Shown: positions 1-16,000 of the stretch, in pieces
How the letters are laid out: each line of letters begins with the position of its first letter
Numbering within the stretch: position 1 is the first letter of the stretch
Assembly (NCBI GenBank): GCA_026545765.1
Contig: CM048841.1
Span: forward strand, 24,959,397-25,023,396
Length of the DNA: 64,000 nt
DNA from: Plantago major
Lineage: Eukaryota; Streptophyta; Magnoliopsida; Lamiales; Plantaginaceae
Direction: 5' to 3'
The notes under the pieces: generated by a model
Databases searched by the model: none
What the model was told of the DNA's origin: nothing
The model's input: the letters and a program-made list of their open reading frames with translations, nothing else
Translations under genes and position numbers: made by a program

Positions 1-683
1 GGCTTTCATCCTCAAAATAAAATTCTAGGTTGATGGATTTTGAGATTCAATTTGCAACTGAAATTTTGTGACGGGGTCTGATGTTTCTTCCAACATTTTC
101 AGATAAATTAATTTAAAACCATGGCTAGACTCTAACTATGGTTAAGGTCAAAATGTTGAAAAAAAATAAGAAAATAGAAAATGAATTAAATGAGTTCACA
201 ATTGTGAAATTTTAAAGAAGGTGGACTAGTGGGGAAGCCCTAGCATAAATAAACCCTTCTTTTCTCCTCTCTTATGTTATTTAATATTAGTATTTACTTG
301 CTCCGTCTAAGAAAAGTTGTCCAGTTTCAACTTTCCGATCAACCAACTCCGACTTAATCTTAAAATGAACATTTCACCATTGTAACTTTGGGACAAATTC
401 ATAATCAAGTTGAAGTTGGCCGACTCCAAAATATCAAAACTGGACAAACTTCTTTTGAACCATCCTTGTAGTGCATGAGACAAATGTATGCATTTCGATT
501 AGGATCATATTCAATGGTTATGATTTCGATTCTACCCCCCACACACATACACACATACATACATATGTATGTATATGTGTGTTTTTTCATTATAAGAGAA
601 TACATCCTAAGCTCAATTAAACTTACATCATCATCGCCAGCAGGAAACCCTTCAATTACACACTATCACCATCTTCAAGGAGC
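1..683. other. Non-coding DNA 3' of the F-box gene
   Basis: No gene was recognised here. Short open frames exist on both strands but show no motif or splice context. A small alternating CA/TA microsatellite lies at about 538-581. The minus-strand F-box coding region ends at 684, so this stretch should hold its 3' untranslated region and polyadenylation signals; I could not place a poly(A) site. Confidence 0.5.
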
Positions 684-1013
684 TCAGAACAGAGGAAAGG
701 AAGGGCCAGTGCCATCTTGTTTTTCAGGATCAGGGATACTGGTATAACAGTAGAGATGGTTGGCCAACTCCCAGCTCCAGTCAGGTCTCCTTCTCACAGT
801 CATTTGAGGCCACCTGTTTATCCTTACATAGTGTTCCCTTATCTTGCCATCAGTAAACAAGCCAGTCACAATGGTATAACATGACTCATGGCCACCCCAC
901 ACCATGTCACCTTCATCTGCGGTTATACTGCCGTCTGGGTGGAAGTATCGCCGCATATGTGCCCCGCTTCCCTGCCAGTACGGGTCCAGATTTTTCCAGA
1001 ACTCCGGAGCTGC
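684..1013 (-). CDS. F-box gene exon 4 (conserved C-terminal domain)
   Basis: Encodes the last 109 residues after the acceptor CTCCTGCAG. It contains DPYW, RRYFHPDGS, VWGGHESCYTIVTG, GKIREHYVRINRWPQ and DWSWELANHLYCY, and ends GTGPSFPLF-stop. The pattern of conserved tryptophans and glycines suggests a compact beta-rich substrate-binding domain, which is inference. The same frame is open upstream to 1082, but that part lies beyond a good splice acceptor and is unlike the family. Confidence 0.85.
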   Translation of the reverse strand, partial: AAPEFWKNLDPYWQGSGAHMRRYFHPDGSITADEGDMVWGGHESCYTIVTGLFTDGKIREHYVRINRWPQMTVRRRPDWSWELANHLYCYTSIPDPEKQDGTGPSFPLF

Positions 1014-4000
1014 CTGCAGGAGAGGAGAGTCAACGCAATATATCTCTAGCAGTAAGACACTTCTCCAACTCTCAACATACATATTCTCTTAATATCTAAA
1101 CTAAGTCAGCCCTACAAATAGTTTTGCTATGCCTTTTCTTTCTTTCAAATCATGGAGAACAAAATTTTGGTTGAGATTTTTGGAAACATGCAGGCATGAG
1201 GTATTCTGAAACTTTTGTTATGCCTTTTCAAGTTAATTAATTAGTAGTTAAAGTCATAGCAGCTCCAACTTTATATTCAACTTAATTAGTAGTTAAAGTT
1301 GGAGCTGGTTGATCTGAAGAAAGTAGAGTAACACCCATTTTGTGATGGAGGGAGTTGATTGATGTCTATTAGCTTGTTTGTTTGGCTAACAATTAAAACC
1401 ATGAATATCTGATTTCCTAAACTCAAAGTTTTAATGGTTTGCCAAACAGACACTATATCTCCTGGAGAGAGACAACTTAAATATGATCTTCATCATCAAA
1501 CTCTATGACAACAAAGATCTCACCTGTTAGAATATCCCACAAGTGATCTTGCAAACAACCTATAAGTAGGACAACCCTCTCCCCTTGATAAATTCTTTTA
1601 ATGATGGGTGCCCCAGCTGATGATAATTTTGGCTTGCCTAAAGAGGCTATTATGATTCAACGTGTAGAGCCGACTAATCGTGGCCTACCCGTGAGGGGCG
1701 TGTTAGAATATTTGTGAGAGGATCTTGCAAATATAAGTAGGACAACCTTCTCCCCTTAATAAGAAGCCCTTAATAAGAAGGGGATGATGGCCCATCTTAA
1801 TATCATCAAATCTACTTAATATCCACAATTCACATGGTCCAAAACCATATACTACTATACAGCATCTAGAGTCAGGCACTCCAATGTGCTCATCTTTTCC
1901 CCGTGATCCTGTGTATAGTTTGAACAACTTATTTTGATGAATGAGAAGGAAATGTACATGAAAAACTTGGATAGAATTTCATAGTCCAAGTAGGTTGGTG
2001 AATAAATGCTTGGCTGAGGAGCTACAGGAAATGCACAAAATAACTTGAGCTATGTGATCTGCTTTCTACATCTTGAGGTAAACCTTAGGAGATAGCAGAA
2101 TACATGAAATTGTGAGTTCATTTCTTCAGGCAGATGGAAAAGCTATAGGTGTCTCACATTCTCTGCGAGGGAAGAGGATACTAAAGCAGTATATGTTTTT
2201 GTGAGCAAGCGTACATGACCAGAGTACGGGAATCAATACAAAATCAAGAGCTCTCCAATTTAGAAGAGTGGAATGACTATACTGGGTGTCATAAACAGAG
2301 GTAAGAGCCATAGTTGCAAGCAACATAGGTGCAATAAGGAATGTAGCAGTGTGAATATCTTGAGGTCTCATATGATGTTTCCAGTATCTTTAACCAAACA
2401 CCCTGTTCAGATGGGGATGCCATAGCATGCTATAGAACATATGGTGCTGAAGGATCCATTAAAAAAGACAAAAAAAATAAAAAAAATTGCATGAGTTAGC
2501 CTATTCCAAAGACCATCTCCACCAAGAGAGTACAACATCTGGATAACACCATCACACATACCATAAGCAATCTAGTTTTTCTCTATGATGCAAAACTGAT
2601 AGCCTCAAAGAGAGGTGGCGGACTCTACCAACACGTGCATGCGTAAGACACAATGATCAATGTGAGAACAAGAGCTGCCTCAGCAACACAGTAATCTAGG
2701 ACTATTTAACAAAATAGAATCACTACAAATACCCTTTAGGGAAAGCCACTCTTCCTATTTCCAGCACCCAGCTAAAAACTCATTGTCATTGCAAAACTCT
2801 ATGCTAACATAGAATCGACCATATTTTAGGGCGATGGAAAACATCCCAGTATTCAAGGAGTGGAGTTGAGAGAATAACGCACCTCAGTGAAATGAAATTC
2901 CCATGTATGGTCACAGAGGTCATCCCTTGTTATCCGGATCTTTCAGGAACAAATGCTTGATTAGATATGGTACAGCAAGCAATAAGCAGTTATTGATAAG
3001 TGATACACCTTACAGAGTTCACTCATTTTATCATGACAACATATTTAAGTTGTTAACGAGAGGAAACTATCACTCACCCGTTTACCATCCATGACTGACA
3101 AAGAGTAAGCAGCCAACTTTGAAAGTCCTTGAACTTTTGATATACGCGGTATGTGTGCTTTCCCCAGCCATAGTTCCTCACACTGGAAATAGGGACACAA
3201 GATGAGTCATAATCTAACAAAATTACTAAACCCTACAGATCCAAACAATTGACTGATCATCTTTGAGTAACAATAATGTAACAGGCTTACTCCACACTAG
3301 AATCATATAAAGCATGTGTATCAGGAAAGATGTCCTTGGCATGATAAACAGTCCTAATTTCAAAATTTTAAAACGATTGATTGCATCAACGTCACTGCTC
3401 ATCTACATACTGATGCCAGAAACTTGACGAGCTGAATTTTCACTTGAACTAGAGAACAATGCACAACATAAACAACTCATTCACATAGGTATAATGTGTA
3501 TATCACTGGCCTTCTGTTTCCAGAAAAGTGACCAGTTTCCACCGTAAGAAACACGAACAAGTTCACCACCAACCGATGGACTCCTCTCAACTGAGGCTCC
3601 ATTTGGTTTATCAGAAAATGAGGGACAATAGAACAGAAGGACCAGGAAATGTTGTTGGAAAATGGAAGCTTATTTTATTTTACAATCATTTCGCATCGCT
3701 GGATTTTCCTGGAAATCTTTTAGTTGCCTATTCAAAGGGAAAACATATTCAGAAAAGTCAGTTTTTTTCCCAAAAGTTTCTCTCCTTTCCCTCATTTGCT
3801 TTTACTTCAGGGATCCTAAGTATATGATTTCTCTGTTAGTTCCACATCAGATTTCTTTTGACATGCCATCCTGTTATATACACACCTCCCACCAGGTCCA
3901 TCACCTGGAAAGTGACTGTCACTGGGAACAAAACCCCAGTGTTGTTCAACGACTGAATCTCCACAAAAGTAAATACCATGTCTTATGGAAAAGCAGAACA

Positions 4001-7000
4001 AAACTTGCAACAGTAAATACAAAGTCCATCAAAACTTGATAACAAATATTTGATGGGACAAAAACAGAACAAGTGAGAAATTGTATCCCAATGAATTGCT
4101 AACTTATTTTGACGCAGCATTCTACAAATCAATGAAAGGTAGATCGAGAGCACCGGTGGATAGAGAAATGTAATATTCAAAGTTAGCAATCACGTCTACA
4201 GTGTGATAGACAGTTGAACCTCAAGTTAATAATGGCAGACCATCACTACTTTCAATTAATTTATCATTATCAACTTATAGACATACTCGTCCGTCCCAAA
4301 ACAAATTTAGTTTTCCCATTTTGAACGTCCTGGTGAAGTTGTTGATTTCATTTCATTCCATTTATCAAAATACTACCCTTATAACATACATGTTTTTTTA
4401 ACTTTATCACGTGTTTAATCATTCTTTATTCGAAATCAACCCCACTTCCAGTCTGAATTCATTATATATTACAATAACCTACCCACCTGTAATATATCTT
4501 CACATGATACTCTATTCCTTATTTTCCTTGGAAAAAGTAAAATGTAATAACTGTTTTGAGACGGAGGGAGTCCACATTTGCCATGTTCTCAAGACGGGAC
4601 AAGGAAAAAGAACTCCCTCCGGTGCACAAAAACTTGAACATTTCTCTCTCGCACTACTCCCTCAATCCTATTTTAGATGAATAATGTTATTTAATTGGGT
4701 GTACCACTAAAAATGAAAATTTACCAAAATGGCAATATAATACGCCGTCCCTCCCAAATGCTCTCAAATGAATGGGGACTTTTGGTTGAGCACACGGATT
4801 AAGAAATTCGGTCAAAACTAGGCAAATAGACTATTATGTCCGTATTAAATAGTATTTGTCTGTGTAGTTATAGTAGTTTTGTCATTATTTTTTTTAATAT
4901 GGGGTAGATATGAAAAAATAGCAATAAATGCATCTAATAAATAAAGAAATGCCCCTATATTTTTTCAAACAGACAAAAAAAGAAATACATCACTACTTTT
5001 TGAGACGAAGCAAGTACATTCCAATGGACTAAATAGATAACCAAAATCTAGTCAATATACAAAAATTACCACCTAGTATTCACCTTAGACACTTTCTTAT
5101 TCAAATAAGATAACACTTGAAATTGTATATTCATAATAAAAGAGAATGCTCTAAATACAAGTTTTATCTTTTTTCTACTCCAAGATTTTACACACATGCC
5201 GAATCACAAATCGGGAGGGAGGTAGTAAGATTGATGATAAAAGATGAAAGATTGTGTATGTAAAGAATTGAGAGGGACCGAACCGAGAATTAATTAAACT
5301 GAGTAGAGTATGAGAGGGAGTGACAGGAGAATGGATTGTACTTGGACATTTTGGAACGATAAGCACTTTGAGACCACATAGCGAAAAGTTCGGCAAGTAT
5401 CTCTAAGGGTGGAGGAAAGGATTATTAACCCAGATACTTGATATTGTCGATCATGGTTATATATTTGTAATAAGCTTAGGTATAAGCGAAAATGAAGGTA
5501 TGTTATGCCTACTCCTATTAGAGGTGGACACTTCCAATAAAGTCAATATGTAATACCCGTTCCAGCTCCATATATTATTTATAATAGCAGGAAGGCAAGT
5601 CACTACTGATTTGGGTCACAATCTACGAACTTCGTTTCTTTCTCTTCTTAACCTCCGTGACTAAAACATGTGTTAATTACAAATAGCACTGAGATACTAA
5701 GCATTATAGAAATTATCTTAAAAATAAAAGAAGGTTAAAGATATTGCTATGTACATATGAAAAGTACATATTGAGGGTTAGCATAATTTATGTTACGTCG
5801 ACTCGCTTTAAACACCACTAATGCTTATTCATGTGCATGATTTAAATATTTCGTGGGAAGATCAACTTTGGCGTAAATAGGGTGTTCAAGTGCCATAACT
5901 AGGTACGAGTGTCAAGTGTCTGATACGAGTATATAAGGGAAGTTGGAGTATTAGGGGAGCAAAAAGGACATAACTTGGTCAATTTCACATCGATTCGAGT
6001 AGCTCCACATCTTATCATACTCTATATTCTAGCTATCTATCAACACCAGCATTGTAGCTTAGTTCGACCAAAACAATGGCTTAGCGATAGGTAGGTGATA
6101 CACATGATGTAATCATGCCTAAAAACATTTTGAAGACATGAATTGGGTGCCAAAATAATCGTAGGAGGTTGTTCAGATGAACCCTTGTTCAACTTAAATC
6201 TTTAGGTCTCAATTTATGTTTTACATATACATAATGCTCCTACTACCAACTTTGACCTCACATGAATTAGCATGCCTTAGGATAATAGGATTCGGCCAAT
6301 GAGATAGAATACATATGTGCATATATGGAAAGATTATTCATATCATTTTATTACCACACGAATCTTCTTTGAGATATACGCTTCAGTAATTTATCAAAGA
6401 CCTTGTACACAGAAACAAGATCTTGTTCACTAAGCTAATCTATGGGTGCATCCCCAAAATCAACATCAATAAAACATCTGGGGGCAAGGCAAGTATGGGA
6501 AAGCTTAAAACATATCCAGGTGGCAAGCTCTGTATTTATAGCACGAAGCTTATCCCTCTAGTTATAGCATTAAACATATCTAAGGGCAAGCCATTTTATG
6601 TGACAAACATATCCCAGCAACAAGCCCTCTACATATGATTCAGTGTAACTAGAAGTTCACAAGATCATAATATGCCAAGTTACATTCTACATCGATCACA
6701 CAAGGACATTAGTGTTGAAGAGCTTATTGCTCAAGACCCGAAATGGCCTATTATGTAAATGAGATGTGTGTGATTTCTAATTTAAATTGATTGTTCAACA
6801 TCTTGCCTTAAACACAACCAATTGAAGTGTGGATTTTTAGAAAAGGCATTGTACTCTATTACTTTACCAAAAAAAGTTGGACATCCAAATGACTCGCTCG
6901 AAAAGAGAGAAGATGAACTCGAGGTATTTGTTGTAGAAACTAGCGAAAACACTATATGTTCTTATGTCATTATGATATCTCCACGTTTGAGTTCACTTGG

Positions 7001-10000
7001 GTGTCTCAAATCCGAGCCTTGTGAATGTAAAACCGTTACTGGGAGAGCCACCCCTCTTCAACAGTGCTCGACCGGATTTGACGCACATATTAGATACGGG
7101 TGAGATTTTTAAAAAAACAATGGCAGTACTATGGTCCATGAATAACTCATAGTTTCCAGAAATGCTAGTGAGATGTAGCATAGTTTCTAGATATGCTAGT
7201 GAGATGTAGCATACTCTAGCAAGTCCTCTATTGTGGTTGGCTGAACTAGCCTAAAATGTGTAAATCTAGCACCTTTCACGAGTAGATGTAGAAGACATTT
7301 CTATACTCGTATCATTGTCACCTCTCCCGTGTTGTAATAGGTATCACACATTACTAGTGCAGCTATACCGATTTTGACCTAATAGACCTTGTGTACTACA
7401 CAGGATCCCATAGTATATGGTTCTCTCTTTTGTCTCAACCTTGATCATGATGCCAACAAGAAAAGTGGCTTTGGTTGATATCATAGACACGTTTTACATA
7501 TATTGGACCATTCAAACATACTAGGATAGTTTTTGCAACTTCCTTATGCTGAAAGATGAATAATTGATTTCAAGCAAAGGCAGTTTGGGTTTGATATAGG
7601 TACTTGTCTGGTAATAAAAAGGTAGCTATTGAGTTGATTCTATAGTCCCCTAATGGTTAAATTTTTCTCTTTTTTGTAATAAAGTTCTAATATGAAACAT
7701 CACATAGCTACATCTTGCACTTCAAAATTACGAAGGTACTTATTTTAAGCATTTGTAAACACTCGCTAATATGTGTAGGCCTCTAAGATATGTTAATTAG
7801 GAGATAGATTGTTGAAACTACTTCCAATATCAGTTAGATTCTTAACAAAAAAAAAAAACGAAGGAACATTTACAAATAAGTGCTCATTTAACACATGATC
7901 CTACGGAGGTATATAGCGTGGACATATTTTACTAAAACCATTATGGATCATGATAAACAATGAACTTTGTGGTCCACACTATGACCCCCTAGTAACAACT
8001 AGCTAGATGTATCTTATGTTCGGTCAATCCAAGTAGAACATGAATTAGAAAGAAGATCGAACAAGAAAATCACTTATTAGGATGATGAATGACAGAGATA
8101 AAAAAGTTCTCCACATAATTATGATTCCTTTAACTCACTAGACTATTCGATCCGTATTGAATTATGCATAATATGGAGATCCTAGCACCTTCATATACAA
8201 GGAAACATATTTTAACAAAAATTGTACCCGCTTATTGCGCTATTGAATTGCATAATAGCATGCAAGCAATATGATGTCCTAAGCATAGTATATATCTCCG
8301 TACATTGCTCTTTGAAAGGTGTTTTAAACCATATGATCATGCACAAGAAGCAAACATACATAGATAGAGTATAAATGGATGTATGATCTTAAACAATTTA
8401 TCAAAACCTAGGTTGCCTTTCTAGTTGAAGTTGTTCCGTGAACATATATTTCTCCAAATGATGCAATGAAAGAGATGGGAAAGGGAACCGTTTAAGAGTC
8501 ATATATAACTCCGTAAAGGTGCTCTTTGAAAAGTGTTTTAAACCGTATGCACAAGCTAGGAAGCACCGATACGAATACGATGTGATAAACGATAAAATCC
8601 AAAATATTATAATACGAATACGTTTGGTTATTTATTATTCTAAATTATATTAATATATTTTTATGTTGTCAAATGGATAACTATATGTCGGATTAGATCA
8701 ATTAAATTAGGTCTTTCAGTAAATCATAACACGTTGAACTTTGACCTATTTAGTGACAAATATAAAAAGTCTTGTTGAAAAAGGACTCTTCCAGATTCAG
8801 TTATATCCAAAAAGACAACAGATAAGAATAATTAATGCCTGGAAAGAAAGAAATGTGTATTCTTCACGTATTTTGACGTATGTTTATTAAATACGTACGC
8901 TGGTTGAATACTTTTGATCAAAAACGTATGCATGCTTCCTAGTGCACAAGAATCAAGCATATACAGATAGAATATAAACAAATGTATGATCTTAAACAAT
9001 TTATCAAAACCTAGGTTACCCTTTCTAGTTCAAGAAGTTGTTCCATGAACATATATTTCTCCTAATAAAGACGGGAAAGGGAAGGGTTTAAGAGTCATAT
9101 GTTTAGTTAATTTTGACAGCACAAATGTTCACAAGCACGCAACGATGATGAGATCAACACCCTCTTGCTCATGAGAAAAGTCAAGGTAGCCGAGGGCTTT
9201 ACAAGAAATCAAATTAGCTAAAACATTGCAAGATTATTTGACGACGTTTGAGAAACACAAGTTGTATAAGCAAAGTCCAATACGAGAAAATCATATAAAA
9301 AACACCAAAATATTTTAATCATAAAAGTAATCAAAAACAAAAATAATCTGGTGCCCGAACTTGGTTTTGGATCCAATTGTGGCAATTAGCAAATATGAGG
9401 TGGTTTTGGTTCGGATCTTTGGTTCGGACCTTGTTCCGAAGCACTACTCCGCCACTACTAAAGTCTACTCAGGATGATGAAATGTCCACTATGCCCCCAA
9501 AGGCCAAAAAAGGGACATGGTTCAAGTTAACCTAGATAATGCAACTTAAACGTTTGAGGATGCAAAGTGAATTAGGTCTGCACTCATTTGAGCTTATCTA
9601 TGGGCGACACAACTACTCATTTTCGATAGGATGTGCCATAAATGGATTTTAACTATCAATCTAGACTTTAGTAACTCTACTTGCATCGATGTAATGAGTA
9701 GATAGATAGCACAAGGGTATTTGGAAGTTGTACACGACTTTGTTATGAGATCAATGAGTTCTTGTGATATGTTTGGTAATAATGACCTAGAAATTATAGA
9801 GGGATGAGTTGAATACTATAGATTTTAAGGTGTGGATCCTATTCAGATCAATCCAACTTCCTTATGTTTTTACGATAGCGTAATTATTGAGTTAGTTACA
9901 TAGAAATTTTGAAAAGTGTATGGCTACTTTAGCTTATATATACGTAACGAGTGGAGCACAAACAAAATATCACATGGCATCCGATGACGTGGTTGTCATA

Positions 10001-13000
10001 CTCCAAATGCAAAATTCTTTGAACGCACACATGCCACCTTATGGCCTTCTCATGATATGTTTGGCACATTCTAAAACACATTCTAAAACAAAGGGCAAGT
10101 TTGGGACCAATAGAATTATATCATGTGCATGTGGAAATTTAAGCAATTTGGGGTAGTACATGAAGTATAACAATCAAACAAGGTAAGTTATAGGTCACTA
10201 ATTACCACCAATTCATGGTCTTTTAGTGATAACTTTAACTTTAGGATACCTATGTATATATCCCTATACACTTGAATATGTCCTTTAATATTCTAGATTG
10301 CTCTCCCAAACAAGGTAATCAACTCACAAGGTGTTTATGATGGAGAATTGAAGTCTAGATTTCTTGACAATAGAAAACCAAAATTGGGTTGTGAAATGTA
10401 GAGCAAGCACTCCAATCGAAAGATGATCATCACATCAAACATTTTTCCATCATGCTTAAATATTGCCTATTTGGTTATTTGCTATAAATCATCATCAAGG
10501 AATACATACATGTACCGGATCTATATTTAGAGATTATGCATTCTAAGTTGATAATCCAAATTGCTCTTTCCACCACATTTTTGTTTTGTTATTTCTTTCA
10601 CAAAAGTGTATGTTCACATCTCTACCAAGACCGACATGCTTAATAGTTAGTCCACTAGAAACAATGAGATGATCACATGTATGCCTCGACAACAAAGATT
10701 ATGCAAGTGATGACTTGACATTAGCTTGACTCGACATAAAGGGGTAATCAAGTAGATAAACTAGGTAAACTTCTGAAATGTGAAATTTGAGCCCAATGTG
10801 GCCTTCACCTTAAGGCTGAAATTCCATCTCAGCGCAAACTCGAACTTTGTAATGAGTGTAAAAGTCAAAGCATTTATACTAATTCTCTAGCAGAATGTGT
10901 TCACTTTTAAGCGCTTTGCATTGCATGTAGGCTTAGGGTATCTCTTGTGTAAATACAGGTTATCCAAATGACTCGGTAGTCATACTACATGTCAAACCCT
11001 GGAAGTTTATGTATATAATAGAGCACATTCTGTAGATGTCAAATAATATGTTCTCCAACGACAATGGACATGTGTAAAACTATATGTGCTGAACAATATT
11101 AACTTCTATATGCAAGTCAAAAGCTGGAAGAATATGTGCATAGAATAGAGGTATGCTACTTCCTACATTTTTTAACTTGATGATTTACAAGAAAAATCAT
11201 CAAAATAATTTGGTTGATTTATTAGTCTCATATTATTTATGCCATTTTTGTGAATAAGAAGATGTCTATAGCATTATCCACTAGTCGTAGAATTTAGATC
11301 CTCCATCAGCATATAAATCTACATGTAATTTCTATGAACACATACACCCTGTTTGTAATCAAGCTACACATGCGGTATGTGGCCAAAGATGGAGTCAGAA
11401 TAATGTATGCATATGTTATGTGATATTCATAATAGTGACCTCTTCCATTCTGAAGTGAATAGAGAAAAAAACACACAACTTTCTACATGTTTAAATTTTT
11501 TTATTTACTACAAACACCAACAAATTGAATCGATATATAACACAACTTGCTAAATACTCGGTAATCATGCTACAATCGTAAAAGTGACACTATGATATGC
11601 CATACATGGCATGGAATGACACTTCCCACTATTACTCATGGACCAAGGGGCTGTAAATTTGATATATTCAAATTTTATCTTTTTGTCAAAAGATAACTTA
11701 TCACCTATTAATGACTTGTAAAAAATGAATCTTCGGACAACGTAAGCTGGATATACCAAGAAAGATGTACGGTCTAATGAGGCTATCCCTAGAAACTTGG
11801 GATGAAGATCCCATTTATCTTACGTCTAGCAGAGATTGAGATTCATGATCCGACAATTCAAGTACTATTCATATGTAAGGTCTTTGTCTATCAACTCTGA
11901 CCAACTATTAGTCACCGGGCTGAAAAAACTTTGTCCTATATAATGGAAGGTTTAAGCGTATAAATTGACTCCTTTGAGATTTGGTAGTCAAAAGTAGTTG
12001 GGGAAGAGCATTAAGAAAGCAAACTACGCCTGCAAGTACTTGTATAAGCTAGAGGTTTGTAAACATACAAGTTGGGATGAATTTAATTATACTATTGGTA
12101 TTGGATGACATCAGATACTAGAACCAAATTAAAAGGAAAAAAAAAAGGAATGCACAAACGGAAACCAAGTTGTCATTTTAAGGGAGGCTTGGGTTGCAGG
12201 ATAACAAAAAAATACCATTAGACATATACCGAGGCTCATCATCCGGGATTCACTTGAAGGATATGAGAATCCAAGTCTAAATAGCTATAGTATTTTTTAA
12301 AACCTAAGATTTTTGCGCCGCAAGAGACAAGTAGTCACTATATATACCCACACGATTAGCTTTCAAGCCTATATTTCAAAACATAGGTCAGAAAAAGTGA
12401 ATTGAAGAGCCTTGAGTTCATGGGGTTGTCTTGTGCACCTATACTGAGAATATATGCTAACGGGTGTGGGGAGCGTACGTATTCCACCATCAAAGATATT
12501 TATACAAAAACTCTCCCATGCCACGTCATCAGTTCTTTGTTAGCAAATTGACATTGGTTGATAACTTTCTTCAATTTGAGGGGGAATGTCAAAGGGAGAT
12601 TACGTAGAAGTTATCCTTATCTTATTTCATATTACATGCCGTACCTTCATGGTCTATGTACGACTGCTTACTAGCTCGTGTAAGAGGCATCAGAGTATAC
12701 GTTGAGTGTTCTAATACAAGCACACTAGTGCTCTAGTATTCATAGAACGCTAGTTGACATACATAAGTTAGGTACTCTTACTTATCATAATACGAGAACC
12801 ATACATGCATCACAAAACACTGCTTTGAATTAGAGAGACCATATCAAGTTTTCATATTATGACCAAACCCCAAACAAATTCGAGCACATGGCTCCCTCAT
12901 TTCTCTATGCTAGAAGACAATCAACTAATTCTAGGATCTTTCAACTTCTTCCTCTTTCCAAGAAAAACTGGCGATGTCTAAAGGAAATTGATATGCCTAA

Positions 13001-16000
13001 AAGAGTCGACGAAACCCCACATAGTCCATTTAATTTTGAATTTTCATTTTCTCATTTATATCATGTAGTCATTGTATTTAAAAATACAAACATAAAATTA
13101 TTGAAATAGGTTGCTACAAATGCCTTACTTCGACGCGATTGCACCCTTAGGGATGTATTGAGGTATTTTTACAATCCATCTTCTAAAGACTACTATTACT
13201 GTGCTATTTCGTCATAATACCTAAAGGTCAAGCCATTCATCGTGAAGACGGCGCCATGCAGTTTTACTCATATTGTAAGATGTATAATCAATGTTGTTAC
13301 ATTTAAATTTTGAATTAATTAATTTTAGGAATGCTAGACTAGTTAATGAGAGTCATTCATTTGCATCCATTGGTGTTCAATGTAAGGTTTAGTTTTTAGT
13401 GCCGTTGTGAACTATTAATATGGTTATACTAAACGAACACATGAAACATAGTGCAGAAGTTCAAAGCTTCTACCAAACACTCAACATACAGTTGATCGGG
13501 AAATTGAAATGATGGAGTTTACTAGGATTGTGCAAAGTACAGAGGTGTTAATGTATGAGGACATGTGAAAAGTTATAATTGTGTCTGAAGGCTACACATC
13601 GACCCATTATTAGAGAATTTTGTGTGTTATGATTCACAAAGGGGTTGAAAGAAAAAGAGCGAGTTTATGTGTAATTATTTGGCCAAGAAACTTGACAATA
13701 TGATATCAAACTCTGTAACACCTAAAATTGAGATGTGTAACACCCAATATTGCAAAATAAATCTTACACGAAAAGATAATTCTACCCCTAGTAACATGGT
13801 ACATATTTCATTCTAGTAGAAGAACCATATAAACACCAGGTAAGGCTCCAGGTATGTATAGATGCACTATAGCACAACTAACCGTCTCATATGGAATGAG
13901 AATGAGCACTCAGTAAAGTATGTCAACCTTTAGCAAGTTCAACATATTGATAGGAGCTCATATAGTGAACTTCTATCAAAATGCCTATGCAAAGCAGTTC
14001 ATATAGAGATCAAAATTCGAAAGGTTTCTCTTCTATTAGTAGCTTGAAGGATGCTTTGTGGCCGATTTCTACATATTGTAGCTATACGAGAAGGATTTTT
14101 TAATCCCTAAAAAACATGGGAGATCTTCGATCTTCTACTTGTTGTAAATTATAAGTAATGGAAGGGGTCACCGACTGGCTTCAGACCCATCAATCTTGTA
14201 AGTGAAGAGCACAAATTGATCTTATAGGCTAAAGAAAGTCTCAAGTTTGTTGGTTTTTGCCTATCATGCTTTCGATGAAAAGTGTCGAAGGATTCTGCTC
14301 TCATTATTGTAGTGTGTCAACTCTCGAATTCGGTGTAGCATTTCTTGTCATACTACGTGAAGTGGATGCTCATAAAGCATATGATCATGAAAATTGTGTG
14401 ATTTTATTAAATTTTGTATTTCTAGTATTTGTTACTTAATGATGGTAAGTGGTGATCCTGAAGGATTTTTATCAAGGGGTACATGTCTATGGAAAAACTT
14501 CCTTTTCCACTTCTCTTCATCGATGTTATCGAGGTGTTCATAGAATGACAGATAATGGAGTACAATCTGGTTTAATTTCAAGTTTTTCGGTAGGTAGTCA
14601 AGTACATACTAAGCATTCCATATTCCCATATGACATTTCTTTTCGTGTCGCAAGGGATCAAATAAAAGGCTTTACTTGTTGCAACTTGAGGCTGTTTTTA
14701 TAAAATATCTTAATATAGCTCTGAAATTATTCCAACGGGAGATATTGATCGGACTGATGATCTAGCACATCCAAGGGTTGTCAAGCCCACTTACCTATTT
14801 CATATCTCAAACTACCTATTGGAGCACATTTCAAAGATGCAAGGATTTGTGATGGTATCATTGAGCGGACTTAGGGAGGACTTGAGAGCTGGAAGAGATC
14901 GTATTTGTCGCCATGAGAGAGTTTTACACTTACTAAGGTCACAACTTACCTACTTACTTTATACCCAGGTGAATCGGCAGAACTTTGTTCCCCTATCACG
15001 TCTCGTGGTCTTGGCATTAGTAGGCTTGCTATGTATAACAAGGTTCATTTTGGTAAATGGTTGTGGAGGTTTGGTCATGAAAGGGATAACTTAGGGGCCG
15101 TTGTGATAGTACAAAATTATAGTGAACTAAAGGGAGGTTGGTGCTCTAATGAGTCACATGGGATTGAATGGGTGAGCTTGGGAAGTTCATTAGGCTGAAT
15201 TCTACTTTACTCCACCAAAAGGTTATCCCCTTAAAACCTTGTTAAGGGGTAGGGTTATCCAACTTATAAGTAGATTGCAAGATATCTCACAAGTGGCAAG
15301 GAGATTCTAACGACAAGGAGAAGCCCAAACCTCGTACTATTCAAAAACTCATGTCATATTCCACCATTGTCCACTCTCTTTGCATGTTTGAGCCCCACCG
15401 AAGGGTTACCTAACTTATAATTAGTTTGCAAGATCTCACAAGTGACGGAGATATTCTAGCAATACGAAGCAGACACAGTCATGTCATTTTCCACCATTGA
15501 CCAATATCTTTGTATGGATGCAACAAGTCGGGCATCAAAGTTTAGTATGAATGTCAATGTAAGGATCAACCGTTTGATCGTTATTTAGCATCTCAACCAC
15601 CAAAGATCAATGTAATATTGATGGAGTTGAACAAATGGCTACATTTATTAGGCAGTGTGACTTTCAGATGGAAATTACATGATTGGGAAGTTACAATATT
15701 TGATGCTGAGATGACCTATTTATATGGAGTTTATGTCAAATTTGGGGGCTTGGATAGATTTATGCGGCAACATTTAAATTACTTGAACTCTTAGATCCTC
15801 ACTCAAATTAAATATCCCATGGTTTGCCCCTCTAGGTGGCATTCTCTCCAGGGACATCGATGTTGCGTAGGTGTTAATCACACAATCTACAACGCCATGG
15901 CATTCATGCGTAAGCCGGATGGGAAATCCATGTCTTGTCCAATGCCTAGCAAAGTGATTGAACACTCAGGGCTGAGAGAAATAATTTGAGATATAAAGAG

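Noticed and set aside
475..747. 90-codon plus-strand frame near the left edge
   Set aside because: It crosses a CA/TA microsatellite and overlaps the F-box stop region on the other strand, with no protein features.
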